From contig CAJTTU010000091.1 of the NCBI GenBank assembly GCA_910579325.1, positions 1 through 11,429 on the forward strand: a stretch of DNA of 11,429 bases, written 5' to 3'. The translations under genes were made by a program, and so were the position numbers. Position 1 is the first letter of the stretch. The number at the start of each line of letters is the position of its first letter. Source of the stretch: an uncultured Lachnospiraceae bacterium (GTDB taxonomy: Bacteria; Bacillota; Clostridia; Lachnospirales; Lachnospiraceae). The notes under the pieces are model-generated. The model saw nothing but the letters and a program-made list of their open reading frames with translations, ran no database searches and was not told the DNA's origin. Shown in pieces: positions 1-5,911 of this stretch.

Positions 1-357
1 GTCAGAGAATGTGCGATGTCGGCTTATTACCCGATTCTTGCCCATATCGAGAGATACACGGCGCTCAGAGAAGACGGAAGAATCGAAGAACTGACAGAGG
101 CCGGCGCCTATATGCAGATGAATTACCGCATAACAGGCGGAAGGTGGTATGAGCCGTCGACAAGATGGGCCAGGGAAATGCTGAAAAAGGAGCGGATACA
201 CTTTCTTGGCACGGATATGCATAATACCGGCGCAAGGGCGCCTGAGATCAGGGCCGCGATGAAATGGCTCGAAAAAAATCTGGATCAGACATATCTGGCA
301 GAGATATGCCGTGAAAACGCGCAGAGCGTTCTGGACGGCGTGAGAATACCGATATAG
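1..357 (+). CDS. cpsB: CpsB/YwqE-type tyrosine-protein phosphatase (PHP fold), 3' part only
   Basis: This is the C-terminal part of a metal-dependent protein tyrosine phosphatase of the PHP superfamily. The family dephosphorylates the CpsD-type tyrosine kinase encoded two genes downstream. The frame is open from the first base, so the true start lies upstream; the ATG at 16 is internal. The family motif LAHIERY (usually LAHPERY) is encoded near positions 37-57. GTDMHN, near 220-237, matches the family's SDxHN motif, whose Asp and His are metal ligands. About 119 residues are visible; full-length members are about 240-260. The gene is followed by a 55-base gap and then cpsC, the usual order in Firmicutes capsule loci. 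The family call is firm. Activity cannot be judged because the N-terminal HxH metal motif is outside the window. Confidence 0.88.
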   Translation, partial: VRECAMSAYYPILAHIERYTALREDGRIEELTEAGAYMQMNYRITGGRWYEPSTRWAREMLKKERIHFLGTDMHNTGARAPEIRAAMKWLEKNLDQTYLAEICRENAQSVLDGVRIPI

Positions 358-412
358 ACACAAAAAAGAGCGGCAAAAAACCGTATCAATACTTTTGAAG
401 GAACAAAACAGA

Positions 413-1159
413 ATGGAAAATACAAAAAATGACGTGATAGAGATAGACCTTTGGGATCTTTTTTTGGCGCTTAAGGAAAAGTTCCTGGTGATTTTGGCGG
501 CGGGGCTTCTGACAGGCTGTTTCGGCTGTGTGTTTACGGCTTTTGCGATGCCGTCGGTATACACATCCGCTTCCAGTATTCTGGTTATTACGAAAGAGAC
601 GACGCTAGCCTCTCTGGCCGATCTGCAGATGGGCAGCCAGCTGACCAATGACTATGAGGTAATGATCACCAGCCGTCCGGTGCTGGAGGCGGTTATCGAA
701 AATCTGGGGCTGGATATGGAATATAAAGATCTGCGTGAGGATATTGAAATCAATAATCCGCCGGATACCCGGATCCTGGAAATCTCGGTGGAAAGCCCCA
801 GCCCTGAGTTGTCAAGAAGCATAGTCAATGAACTGACCCGTATCGCATCCAGCTTTATCGGGGATAAGATGGAAGTGGTGCCGCCCAAAGTAATCGAGGA
901 GGGGGAGCTGCCGATCGAGAGGACCAGCCCGGTGATGTGGAAGAACGCGCTGCTGGGGCTGTTCACAGGCATTCTGTTAAGCGCGGGGACAGTGAGCGTG
1001 ATGACAGTGATGGACGACACGATCAAGACAGAGGACGATATTGAGAAATATCTTGGAGTGCCTACACTGGCCGCGGTTCCCGACCGGAAGGACTACATAA
1101 ATGAGAAGGGAAAAAGAGAGCGCCAGAAAATCAGAAGAGAACGGATAGGGAAAAAGTAG
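413..1159 (+). CDS. cpsC: Wzz/CpsC-type polysaccharide chain-length determinant and kinase adaptor
   Basis: This 248-residue membrane protein has the Wzz architecture: a short cytoplasmic N-terminus, a transmembrane segment (about residues 24-46), an extracytoplasmic region and a second transmembrane segment (about 177-200). A basic cytoplasmic tail ends in KRERQKIRRERIGKK. The Pro-containing stretch before the second membrane segment (PPKV, then ELPIERTSPVMWKN) is typical of the family. In Firmicutes this protein activates the separate CpsD kinase and helps set polymer length. The frame can be extended to a TTG at 395, but the ATG at 413 is preferred because GAAGGA (397-402) lies about 10 bases upstream. 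The stop directly abuts the kinase ATG, so the two are probably translationally coupled, which fits proteins that work as a complex. Confidence 0.92.
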   Translation: MENTKNDVIEIDLWDLFLALKEKFLVILAAGLLTGCFGCVFTAFAMPSVYTSASSILVITKETTLASLADLQMGSQLTNDYEVMITSRPVLEAVIENLGLDMEYKDLREDIEINNPPDTRILEISVESPSPELSRSIVNELTRIASSFIGDKMEVVPPKVIEEGELPIERTSPVMWKNALLGLFTGILLSAGTVSVMTVMDDTIKTEDDIEKYLGVPTLAAVPDRKDYINEKGKRERQKIRRERIGKK

Positions 1160-1942
1160 ATGACAGGACAGATGGCAGAACGGGAACGGATGGCAGAGCG
1201 GCAGCATATTGCAGAACGAGAGCAGGCCGCAGAGCGAAGGGTCGTCATGACAGACCCGAAAAAGCAGGACTATTTTTATAATGAAGCAATGAAAACACTC
1301 CGTACAAATATACAGTTCGCGGGCAGGGATATCAAAACGGTGCTGGTTACAAGCTGTTTTCCCAACGAGGGAAAAAGCGACGTTACCTTTCAGCTGGCCC
1401 GTGAAATTGGAAATATGGGAAAGAGGGTCCTGTTTATCGACGCGGATATCAGAAAGTCAAATTTTATAAGCCGGTATCAGGTGCGGCGCGGCACATGCGG
1501 CCTGTCCCAGTATTTAAGCGGGCAGAAGGAAAAAGAGGACATTTGTTTTACGACGAATTTTGAAAACGTGGACATTATCTTTGCCGGAACGATGGCGCCG
1601 AATCCGTCGGAGCTTTTGGAGGATCAGTCTTTCCGGGATCTGCTGGCAGAGATGCGGGAGAAATACGATTATATATTAATCGATACGCCTCCGGTCGGCA
1701 GCCTGATCGACGCCGCGATTATCGCCAAATTCTGCGACGGGGCAGTTATTGTAATAGAGAGCGAAAGAGTCAGCTACCGGATGGCCCAGAGGGCGAAGGA
1801 ACAGATAGAGCTTACGGGATGCCGGGTGATCGGAGCCGTTTTGAACAAGGTGGATACTGCCAAAGAGCGCTACTATGGAAAGTATTATGGGAAATACGGA
1901 AAATATGGTAAGTATTATGGTTACTATTCCAATGAAAAGTGA
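1160..1942 (+). CDS. cpsD: CpsD-type bacterial tyrosine kinase (BY-kinase)
   Basis: This is a cytoplasmic ATP-dependent autophosphorylating tyrosine kinase that partners with CpsC to control polymer length and export. Visible elements of the 260-residue product are the NEAMKTLRTN segment (41-50; family form EAYRTLRTN), Walker A SCFPNEGKSD (65-74), Walker A' FIDADIRKS (92-100) and Walker B ILIDTPP (172-178). A C-terminal cluster of ten tyrosines (238-256) is the probable autophosphorylation site. The residue after GKS is Asp rather than the common Thr. The first 29 residues are an odd Ala-Glu-Arg repeat. A second possible start, ATG at 1247, has GAAGG (1236-1240) six bases upstream and would give a 231-residue protein of normal family length. 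The ATG at 1160 is kept because it abuts the cpsC stop and has AGGG nine bases upstream. The start is uncertain; the family is not. Confidence 0.93.
   Translation: MTGQMAERERMAERQHIAEREQAAERRVVMTDPKKQDYFYNEAMKTLRTNIQFAGRDIKTVLVTSCFPNEGKSDVTFQLAREIGNMGKRVLFIDADIRKSNFISRYQVRRGTCGLSQYLSGQKEKEDICFTTNFENVDIIFAGTMAPNPSELLEDQSFRDLLAEMREKYDYILIDTPPVGSLIDAAIIAKFCDGAVIVIESERVSYRMAQRAKEQIELTGCRVIGAVLNKVDTAKERYYGKYYGKYGKYGKYYGYYSNEK
1172..1240 (+). repeat. 18-bp imperfect tandem repeat at the 5' end of cpsD
   Basis: Four adjacent units start at 1172, 1190, 1208 and 1226; the last is 15 bases. They share the core GCAGARCG and encode MAERER, MAERQH, IAEREQ and AAERR. The repeat sits between the two candidate cpsD starts and would add a short charged helix-like leader to the kinase if the first start is used. 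In-frame units of this length suggest local duplication. Confidence 0.75.
1871..1927 (+). repeat. Tyr-Gly-Lys repeat coding for the cpsD tyrosine cluster
   Basis: This is a degenerate short repeat (units such as TATGGAAAG, TATGGGAAA and TACGGAAAA) encoding YYGK and YGK units. It supplies ten tyrosines in 19 residues at the kinase C-terminus, the region phosphorylated in trans in BY-kinases. Such clusters are usual in the family; the near-perfect YGK periodicity here points to growth by duplication. Confidence 0.75.
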
Positions 1943-1978
1943 CATAAAAAGCAGTGGAATGATAATGAAAGAGGGCAT

Positions 1979-2866
1979 ATGAAAAAAAGAGAAAGGCTGA
2001 CATCAGGATGGAACCTGGTTCTGCTGGTTCTGTGCATTGTATTTTCCCTGGTTCTGGCAGGATTTCTGATCTGGGACCGGCAGGTGCGGGCGTCAGAAGG
2101 CAGAAGGCTGAAGGAGCTTGCAGACAGGGAACAGGAAATATATGTTCCGGAAGAAACGGAGTCCGCTGAGAGCGAGGAAAACACAGAAGCCAAAAACGAG
2201 ACGCCGTCCGGCGCGGAAACGACGGAGGGAGTCGAAGGAGAGCGGGCGGAGGGAATCGTCTGCTGGGGTGATGAATTTTTCCAGGAGGATGAGGTGGAGC
2301 GGTATTCCTACCGTGTGGCGCTTGCAGAGCAGCTTCTGGAAAACGGATATGATATGGAAGTGAGAAAGAAGACCCTGTCCGGCGCCAGCACGCTGTCCGT
2401 TATGAAGATGGCGGGGATTTCCGAGGAGGAGATTGAGGCCTATGCGGCTGCCCATCGGGAGGCGGCAGGCGACGAGGAGCCTCCCGTTACGGAGACCGGA
2501 ACCAGAAATCTGACAGAGGAGCAGATGGCCAGAACAGATGTGGACGATATTCCGGTTATTTTTATGGGATATTACGGGGGCTGGAACCATGATCCCCAGG
2601 AGCTGATCGAGCAGCAGCAGAAGGTTCTGGATACCTTTGGGAAGAATAAGGAAAGGTTTATTATCGTAGGGACCAGGCCGCTGGATGAAAGCGTAAGCGA
2701 GGACGATTTTGACAGCGCCATGGAGGAAGCCTGGGGGGACCACTATATCAGCGCGGCAGATGTGACGGACTGGCATATAGCCGGTCGGGCTGGTCAGGCG
2801 GCGATTGGCGGAGCGATTTATGAGAAGCTGGTCGACCTTGGATATATCACGATGGAACAGGAATAA
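1979..2866 (+). CDS. Membrane-anchored SGNH-hydrolase-like protein lacking the usual nucleophile serine
   Basis: The 295-residue product has one N-terminal transmembrane segment (about 12-32), an acidic low-complexity linker (about 50-92) and an extracytoplasmic domain resembling the SGNH/GDSL hydrolase fold. Block I should read GDS but is CWGDEF (95-100), with Glu99 where the catalytic Ser belongs. SGASTL (134-139) fits the block II glycine region. MGYYGGWNHD (196-205) fits block III, with Asn203 as the oxyanion residue. DVTDWH (261-266) is where the Asp-x-x-His dyad should be, but the spacing is imperfect. Classical members are esterases or acyltransferases acting on sugars or wall polymers. 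With the serine missing, this one may bind rather than hydrolyse, or use another mechanism. The RBS is GAGGG just upstream of ATG 1979. It lies between the kinase and the LCP gene, so a role in polymer modification or attachment is plausible but inferred. Confidence 0.7.
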   Translation: MKKRERLTSGWNLVLLVLCIVFSLVLAGFLIWDRQVRASEGRRLKELADREQEIYVPEETESAESEENTEAKNETPSGAETTEGVEGERAEGIVCWGDEFFQEDEVERYSYRVALAEQLLENGYDMEVRKKTLSGASTLSVMKMAGISEEEIEAYAAAHREAAGDEEPPVTETGTRNLTEEQMARTDVDDIPVIFMGYYGGWNHDPQELIEQQQKVLDTFGKNKERFIIVGTRPLDESVSEDDFDSAMEEAWGDHYISAADVTDWHIAGRAGQAAIGGAIYEKLVDLGYITMEQE

Positions 2867-2875
2867 GCGGAAAAT

Positions 2876-3913
2876 ATGACTGGCAGGAAAAAAAAGAGAA
2901 AGCTCTGGCTGATTCCGGTTCTGGTTACAGCCGCAGCGCTGTGGGCGGGGCTGGCGATGGCCTACCGGGGGTACCGGGAGAAGGAAAAGGCGGAGATGAC
3001 CGTCAGAAACCATGAAGCGGAGCTGCTCACGAAAGCTGCGGGGGATGAGGCGCCCGAATTTATCGGGACCGTATCCTGGAACGGGAAAATCTATACATAT
3101 AATGAGCATTTGAGCAATTTTCTGTTTTTGGGCGTCGATAAAAAAGAATTCGAGGATGTTCCCGTGGGATCGGCAGAGGCGGGACAGTCGGATACCATCT
3201 TTCTGCTGTCCTGGGACCGGGTAACCGGAGCGGTTACGCTGATTTCGATTCCCCGGGAGACAGCGGCTTCCATCGAGCAGTTTTACACGGACGGGACGAG
3301 TATGGGGCTGGTGCCAGGCTATATGTGCCTGGCTTATGCCTATGGGGATGGGAAGCATGGGAGCTGTCAGCTGTCCGCGGCGGCCGTTTCCAACCTGCTT
3401 TACGGAGTTCCGGTGCAGGGCTATTGCGCATTGAGCCTGAACGCCCTGCCGGTTATGGTCGAGGAGCTGGGCAGCCTGGAGGTTACGGTGCCCAATGACA
3501 GCCTGGCACCGAAGTATCCGGAATATAAAGAAGGAACGACGATCACATTGAACAGGGAAAACATAGAGCCTTACCTGCGGTACCGGGATACTACGGCGGA
3601 CGGAAGTCCTTTTCTGCGTCTGAAACGTCAGGAAGCCTTCCTTAAGGTTTGTGTGGACCGGATCGAGGAGGATTTTAAAAAGGATCCGGGGGTAATCACA
3701 CGGATCTATACGGCCATGGATATGCATATGGTTACCAATATCGGCACCGACCAGTTCGCGAAGCTGATGGAGATGATGACAGGGGGAAACACCCCGGTTT
3801 TCTGGACCCTTCCGGGCGAGAGCAGGATGGGAGAGGTTTATGACGAATACCATGTGGATGAGGACGCCCTGTTTGAGAAGATTATGGAAACATTTTACGT
3901 AGAGACAGAATGA
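2876..3913 (+). CDS. LCP (LytR-CpsA-Psr) family cell-wall polymer ligase
   Basis: This family transfers undecaprenyl-diphosphate-linked glycopolymers to peptidoglycan outside the membrane. The 345-residue product has a basic N-terminus and one transmembrane segment (about 10-29), followed by the LCP domain. Visible motifs are NFLFLGVD (81-88), QSDTIFL (104-110), SIPRET (124-129) and YAYGDG (154-159). The arginine pair RYR (235-237) and RLKRQ (248-252) follow. By analogy with pneumococcal Cps2A, Asp88, Asp106, Arg127, Arg235 and Arg237 would be the metal- and phosphate-binding residues, and all are present. The residue before SDT is Gln, where Arg is more common. The start at 2876 is 9 bases past the previous stop; the RBS (AGCGGA) is weak, so coupling to the SGNH-like gene is likely. 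Position in the locus suggests it anchors the polymer made here. Confidence 0.9.
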   Translation: MTGRKKKRKLWLIPVLVTAAALWAGLAMAYRGYREKEKAEMTVRNHEAELLTKAAGDEAPEFIGTVSWNGKIYTYNEHLSNFLFLGVDKKEFEDVPVGSAEAGQSDTIFLLSWDRVTGAVTLISIPRETAASIEQFYTDGTSMGLVPGYMCLAYAYGDGKHGSCQLSAAAVSNLLYGVPVQGYCALSLNALPVMVEELGSLEVTVPNDSLAPKYPEYKEGTTITLNRENIEPYLRYRDTTADGSPFLRLKRQEAFLKVCVDRIEEDFKKDPGVITRIYTAMDMHMVTNIGTDQFAKLMEMMTGGNTPVFWTLPGESRMGEVYDEYHVDEDALFEKIMETFYVETE

Positions 3914-3924
3914 GGTGAAACGAG

Positions 3925-4749
3925 ATGAGTAAACTGAAAAAAATGATTACTGCCGCGATGATCGCGATGTTCGTCCTGGTCTGCGCGGCAGCCTGCAGTC
4001 AGCAGACGGCAAAGGAGACGACGCAGACGGCAGAGCAGGAATATGAAATGGGGCAGGAGACGGTTTCCGCCCGGGAATCAGAAGGGGCAACCACTTTAGG
4101 AACACAGACAGCTTTGGACGCGGAATCGGAAGGCGCAACATCAGCCGAGCCGGAGACGGCGGAACAACCGGCAGACATCCCGGTGGATTTCGCCGCACTG
4201 CAGGAACAGAACCCGGAGGTATATGCCTGGCTGAATGTGCCGGGTACAAAGATCGACTACCCGGTGGCCCAGCGGTTCGGTGATAATGAATTTTATCTCC
4301 ATCACAACATTAACGGGGAATATGAGTTTGCCGGCATGATTTACACGGAAGACTGGAATGTGAAGGATTTTTCTGATCCCAACACCATCATATACGGCCA
4401 TAACATGAAGAATGACACCATGTTCACCACGCTGCATTACTTCGAGGACCGGGAGTTTTTTGACGGACACCGGGATGTGATCATCTATACGCCGGAGAAA
4501 GTACTCCGTTATGAGATATTCGCTGCCTATCCCTATGACGACAGGCACCTGATGGTAAGCTTTGATTTCTGGAACAGGGAGACTTTCTCGGATTATCTGG
4601 CACAGATTAAAGAGATCAGAGACATGAAGGCATATTTTAACGAGGATGTACAGGTAACAGCGGACGACAGGATTCTGACCCTTTCCACCTGTATCAGCGG
4701 TCAGACCGACAGGCGGTACCTGGTGCAGGCGGTGCTGCGTGAGGAATAG
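3925..4749 (+). CDS. srtB: Class B sortase with a lipoprotein-like N-terminus
   Basis: This is a cysteine transpeptidase acting outside the membrane. The sortase B signature is clear in the 274-residue product: NPEVYAWLNVPGTKIDYPV (96-114), catalytic His159 in IYGHNM, catalytic Cys256 in TLSTC, and Arg264 in RRYLVQAV. Class B sortases usually act on NPQTN-like motifs, but the C. difficile enzyme recognises SPKTG/PPKTG. The next gene encodes a protein ending SPKTGE, a likely partner. The N-terminus has a hydrophobic stretch ending VCAAACSQQ, so Cys24 could be lipidated instead of the stretch staying as a membrane anchor; the residue at -3 is Ala, so the lipobox is weak. A linker (about 30-82) rich in Glu, Thr and Ala contains the repeat ESEGAT twice (51-56, 67-72). 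The RBS AGGTGA (3913-3918) overlaps the preceding stop, indicating coupling with the LCP gene. Confidence 0.94.
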   Translation: MSKLKKMITAAMIAMFVLVCAAACSQQTAKETTQTAEQEYEMGQETVSARESEGATTLGTQTALDAESEGATSAEPETAEQPADIPVDFAALQEQNPEVYAWLNVPGTKIDYPVAQRFGDNEFYLHHNINGEYEFAGMIYTEDWNVKDFSDPNTIIYGHNMKNDTMFTTLHYFEDREFFDGHRDVIIYTPEKVLRYEIFAAYPYDDRHLMVSFDFWNRETFSDYLAQIKEIRDMKAYFNEDVQVTADDRILTLSTCISGQTDRRYLVQAVLREE

Positions 4750-4860
4750 GGAACTGACAGCAGCAAGAGAATCTGATGAACAATCTAAATAAGGACCAGT
4801 ATGGTTTCACTGCATATGATTATGCATTGAAATAAAAAATCTATAAAGGAGGTAGCAGCT
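4750..4860 (+). promoter_or_regulatory. Intergenic region with inverted repeat and very strong RBS
   Basis: This 111-base gap precedes the secreted-protein gene. It holds the perfect inverted repeat TGCATA (4811-4816) / TATGCA (4821-4826) with a 4-base spacer. TATGAT (4815-4820) inside it could be a -10 box, but no convincing -35 hexamer stands 16-18 bases upstream. The Shine-Dalgarno sequence AAAGGAGG (4845-4852), eight bases before ATG 4861, is the best in the window and suggests high expression of the small secreted protein. No terminator is visible after srtB, so read-through is possible. The promoter call is tentative. Confidence 0.35.
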
Positions 4861-5532
4861 ATGAAACGAGCAAGTGCGATGCTGCTTGCGGCGCTGATGT
4901 GCCTGACATTAGGCATGACGGCCCTGGCAGCGGGAAGCCAGCAGGCCAAGCCGGTTCAGAAGCCGGAGACATCTACGTCCACGTCCACTTCGAGCAAAGG
5001 CGAGAGCAGCTCTCATAAGAGCAGCGAGACGAAGGGACTGGTTGGAGGCGCGACAGGAAAAAGCGCAATCAACTTCACTCCCGCTTCCGTGACCGTGGAT
5101 GGCAAGGCGCAGTCGACGACCAGCATGAGAGTGCTGAGCGACATCCCTGAGATTCAGCGGTTCAAGAACCGTATCGCAGCGGAAGGCCTGGGCTTTATTT
5201 CTTCCAGTCTGGCCGGACAGACCCTGATCGGTCTGTATGAGGTAACGCTGGACGGCTACACAGGCGGCCAGGTAACGGCTACGTTCAGCGTACCCGGTGT
5301 GAAAGCGACCGACCCTGTAACAGTAATCCACTATCTGGATTATGCTGACAAGTGGGAAGTAATTGCACCGAACAGCGTGGGCGACGGAACCGTGAACGTA
5401 ACGCTGACATCCTTGTCACCGGTAGGCTTTGTGGTGAACAGAGGGGCAGCGGCTCCCGCGGCAGGCGTTCCCGTTGCGGGCGTGGCTCCGGCAGCGGCAG
5501 GCGGAGTAACCTCTCCGAAGACCGGCGAATGA
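4861..5532 (+). CDS. Small secreted protein ending in a tail-less SPKTGE sorting motif
   Basis: I do not recognise a named family. The 223-residue product starts with a clear signal peptide (hydrophobic core about 7-20, likely cleavage after ALA at 21-23). A Ser/Thr/Lys-rich linker (about 35-60) follows, then a compact domain predicted to be beta-rich (about 66-194; GLYEVTLDGYTGGQVTATF and SLSPVGFVV are parts of it). An Ala/Pro/Val/Gly spacer (195-215) leads to the C-terminus SPKTGE. SPKTG is a known class B sortase motif in C. difficile, and a class B sortase is the preceding gene. The oddity is that translation stops right after the motif: there is no hydrophobic segment or basic tail, and none appears in any frame downstream, so simple frameshift or nonsense truncation does not explain it. 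It is probably an abundant envelope protein; its function is unknown. Confidence 0.8.
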   Translation: MKRASAMLLAALMCLTLGMTALAAGSQQAKPVQKPETSTSTSTSSKGESSSHKSSETKGLVGGATGKSAINFTPASVTVDGKAQSTTSMRVLSDIPEIQRFKNRIAAEGLGFISSSLAGQTLIGLYEVTLDGYTGGQVTATFSVPGVKATDPVTVIHYLDYADKWEVIAPNSVGDGTVNVTLTSLSPVGFVVNRGAAAPAAGVPVAGVAPAAAGGVTSPKTGE

Positions 5533-5549
5533 TTCTGATCGGACGATGC

Positions 5550-5583
5550 GGACAGGAAAGGCAGATATTTTGCCGGCCTGTCC
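5550..5583 (+). terminator. Hairpin after the SPKTGE-protein gene, terminator-like but without a T-run
   Basis: GGACAGG (5550-5556) pairs with CCTGTCC (5577-5583), and an inner GGCA (5560-5563) pairs with TGCC (5571-5574). The stem is strong, but the following bases are TGCAGTGACG, with no T tract. It may therefore be a 3'-end stabiliser, a pause site or part of the leader rather than an intrinsic terminator. Confidence 0.35.
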
Positions 5584-5624
5584 TGCAGTGACGTTCAGGA
5601 AAACAGAGGCGTAAGCCTAAGGAA

Positions 5625-5668
5625 GGGATATTCATGGGACTGACATGGATGTCAGTATGGGATATTCA
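5625..5668 (+). repeat. 10-bp direct repeats flanking an 8-bp inverted repeat
   Basis: GGGATATTCA occurs at 5625-5634 and 5659-5668. Between them ACTGACAT (5639-5646) and ATGTCAGT (5649-5656) form an inverted repeat around a 2-base centre. The 34-base spacing of the direct repeats is close to three helical turns, so they could be protein-binding half-sites; a 2-base loop makes an RNA hairpin less favourable. The function is unknown. Confidence 0.4.
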
Positions 5669-5673
5669 GCCTG

Positions 5674-5697
5674 GGGCCGTACGGAATCGTACGGCCC
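5674..5697 (+). other. Strong GC-rich hairpin in the leader
   Basis: GGGCCGTACG (5674-5683) pairs perfectly with CGTACGGCCC (5688-5697) around the 4-base loop GAAT, the most stable local stem in the leader. Its last three bases (CCC, 5695-5697) are also the first bases of the 5695-5712 arm of a longer-range stem, so the two helices compete. Confidence 0.6.
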
Positions 5698-5779
5698 TGA
5701 GCCAAAGGCAGGTGTCAGGCAGGTACAAAGCAAGCGGACTCGTCAGGAAAAGGCAGGTATACCTGTCCTTGGCTCAGGG
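5695..5779 (+). other. Long-range inverted repeat followed by TTTAT, attenuator-like
   Basis: CCCTGAGCCAAAGGCAGG (5695-5712) matches the reverse complement of 5762-5779 at 16 of 18 positions and would close a loop of about 49 bases. The right arm CCTGTCCTTGGCTCAGGG is followed at once by TTTATAAAA, so the helix resembles a weak intrinsic terminator. It shares bases with the 5674-5697 hairpin and the CAGGTATACCTG palindrome, giving mutually exclusive folds. Regulation by attenuation or antitermination is an inference. Confidence 0.45.
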
Positions 5780-5846
5780 TTTATAAAACGGGAAATGAGG
5801 ATAGGGCGGAGCCGAGACACAGTCAGGCTCCAAGTATTGTTATACA

Positions 5847-5867
5847 AAAAACTGAATGACAGTTTTT
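5847..5867 (+). other. AT-rich hairpin shortly before the dehydratase gene
   Basis: AAAAACTG (5847-5854) pairs with CAGTTTTT (5860-5867) around AATGA. The arrangement, ending in a T run, superficially resembles a terminator on either strand, but the stem has only two G-C pairs and is probably too weak to stop transcription alone. It may instead lie in a promoter or leader segment. Confidence 0.3.
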
Positions 5868-5911
5868 AGATATTTTAAAACCGCGTCAGAGAGAGGAGGA
5901 GAAGCACGACG

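Larger units (their letters stand above)
5533..5911 (+). promoter_or_regulatory. 379-base structured non-coding leader before the biosynthetic genes
   Basis: I see no credible gene here; the only sizeable + strand frame (5645-5869) has no RBS and no recognisable content. Instead it holds a series of inverted repeats: 5550-5583, a small AGGC-GTAA-GCCT hairpin at 5607-5618 with a GNRA-type loop, 5639-5656, 5674-5697, a long-range pair 5695-5712/5762-5779, the palindrome CAGGTATACCTG (5754-5765), and 5847-5867. Short direct repeats are also present (GGGATATTCA twice, AAAGGCAGGT at 5704 and 5749). It matches no riboswitch class I can recognise. The density of alternative pairings suggests an RNA leader controlling entry into the long downstream operon. 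No clean sigma-A promoter is evident. The AGGAGGA at 5894-5900 is the RBS of the next gene. Confidence 0.5.

Noticed and set aside
2093..3853. A 586-codon open frame on the minus strand across the SGNH-like and LCP genes
   Set aside because: It is antisense to two well-supported genes. Its translation is rich in Arg, His, Leu and Pro with no recognisable domain. It looks like a by-product of the codon bias of the + strand genes.
5517..5640. Possibility that the SPKTGE protein was cut short by a frameshift or stop mutation
   Set aside because: I read past the TGA and in the other two frames. None gives a hydrophobic segment followed by basic residues, so no lost sorting tail is recoverable.
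5695..5779. Inverted repeats as borders of an invertible promoter
   Set aside because: The arms are imperfect and only about 49 bases apart, too short for known invertible capsule promoters, and no promoter is visible between them. No recombinase is in the window.
5645..5869. A 74-codon + strand frame in the leader region
   Set aside because: It has no ribosome binding site, its composition is unlike a protein, and it overlaps the inverted repeats. RNA or DNA structure explains the sequence better.
5877..5890. AAAACCGCG before the dehydratase gene, resembling the end of a T-box motif
   Set aside because: The preceding GGGTGG half of the T-box signature is missing, and the downstream gene is not related to amino acid metabolism.
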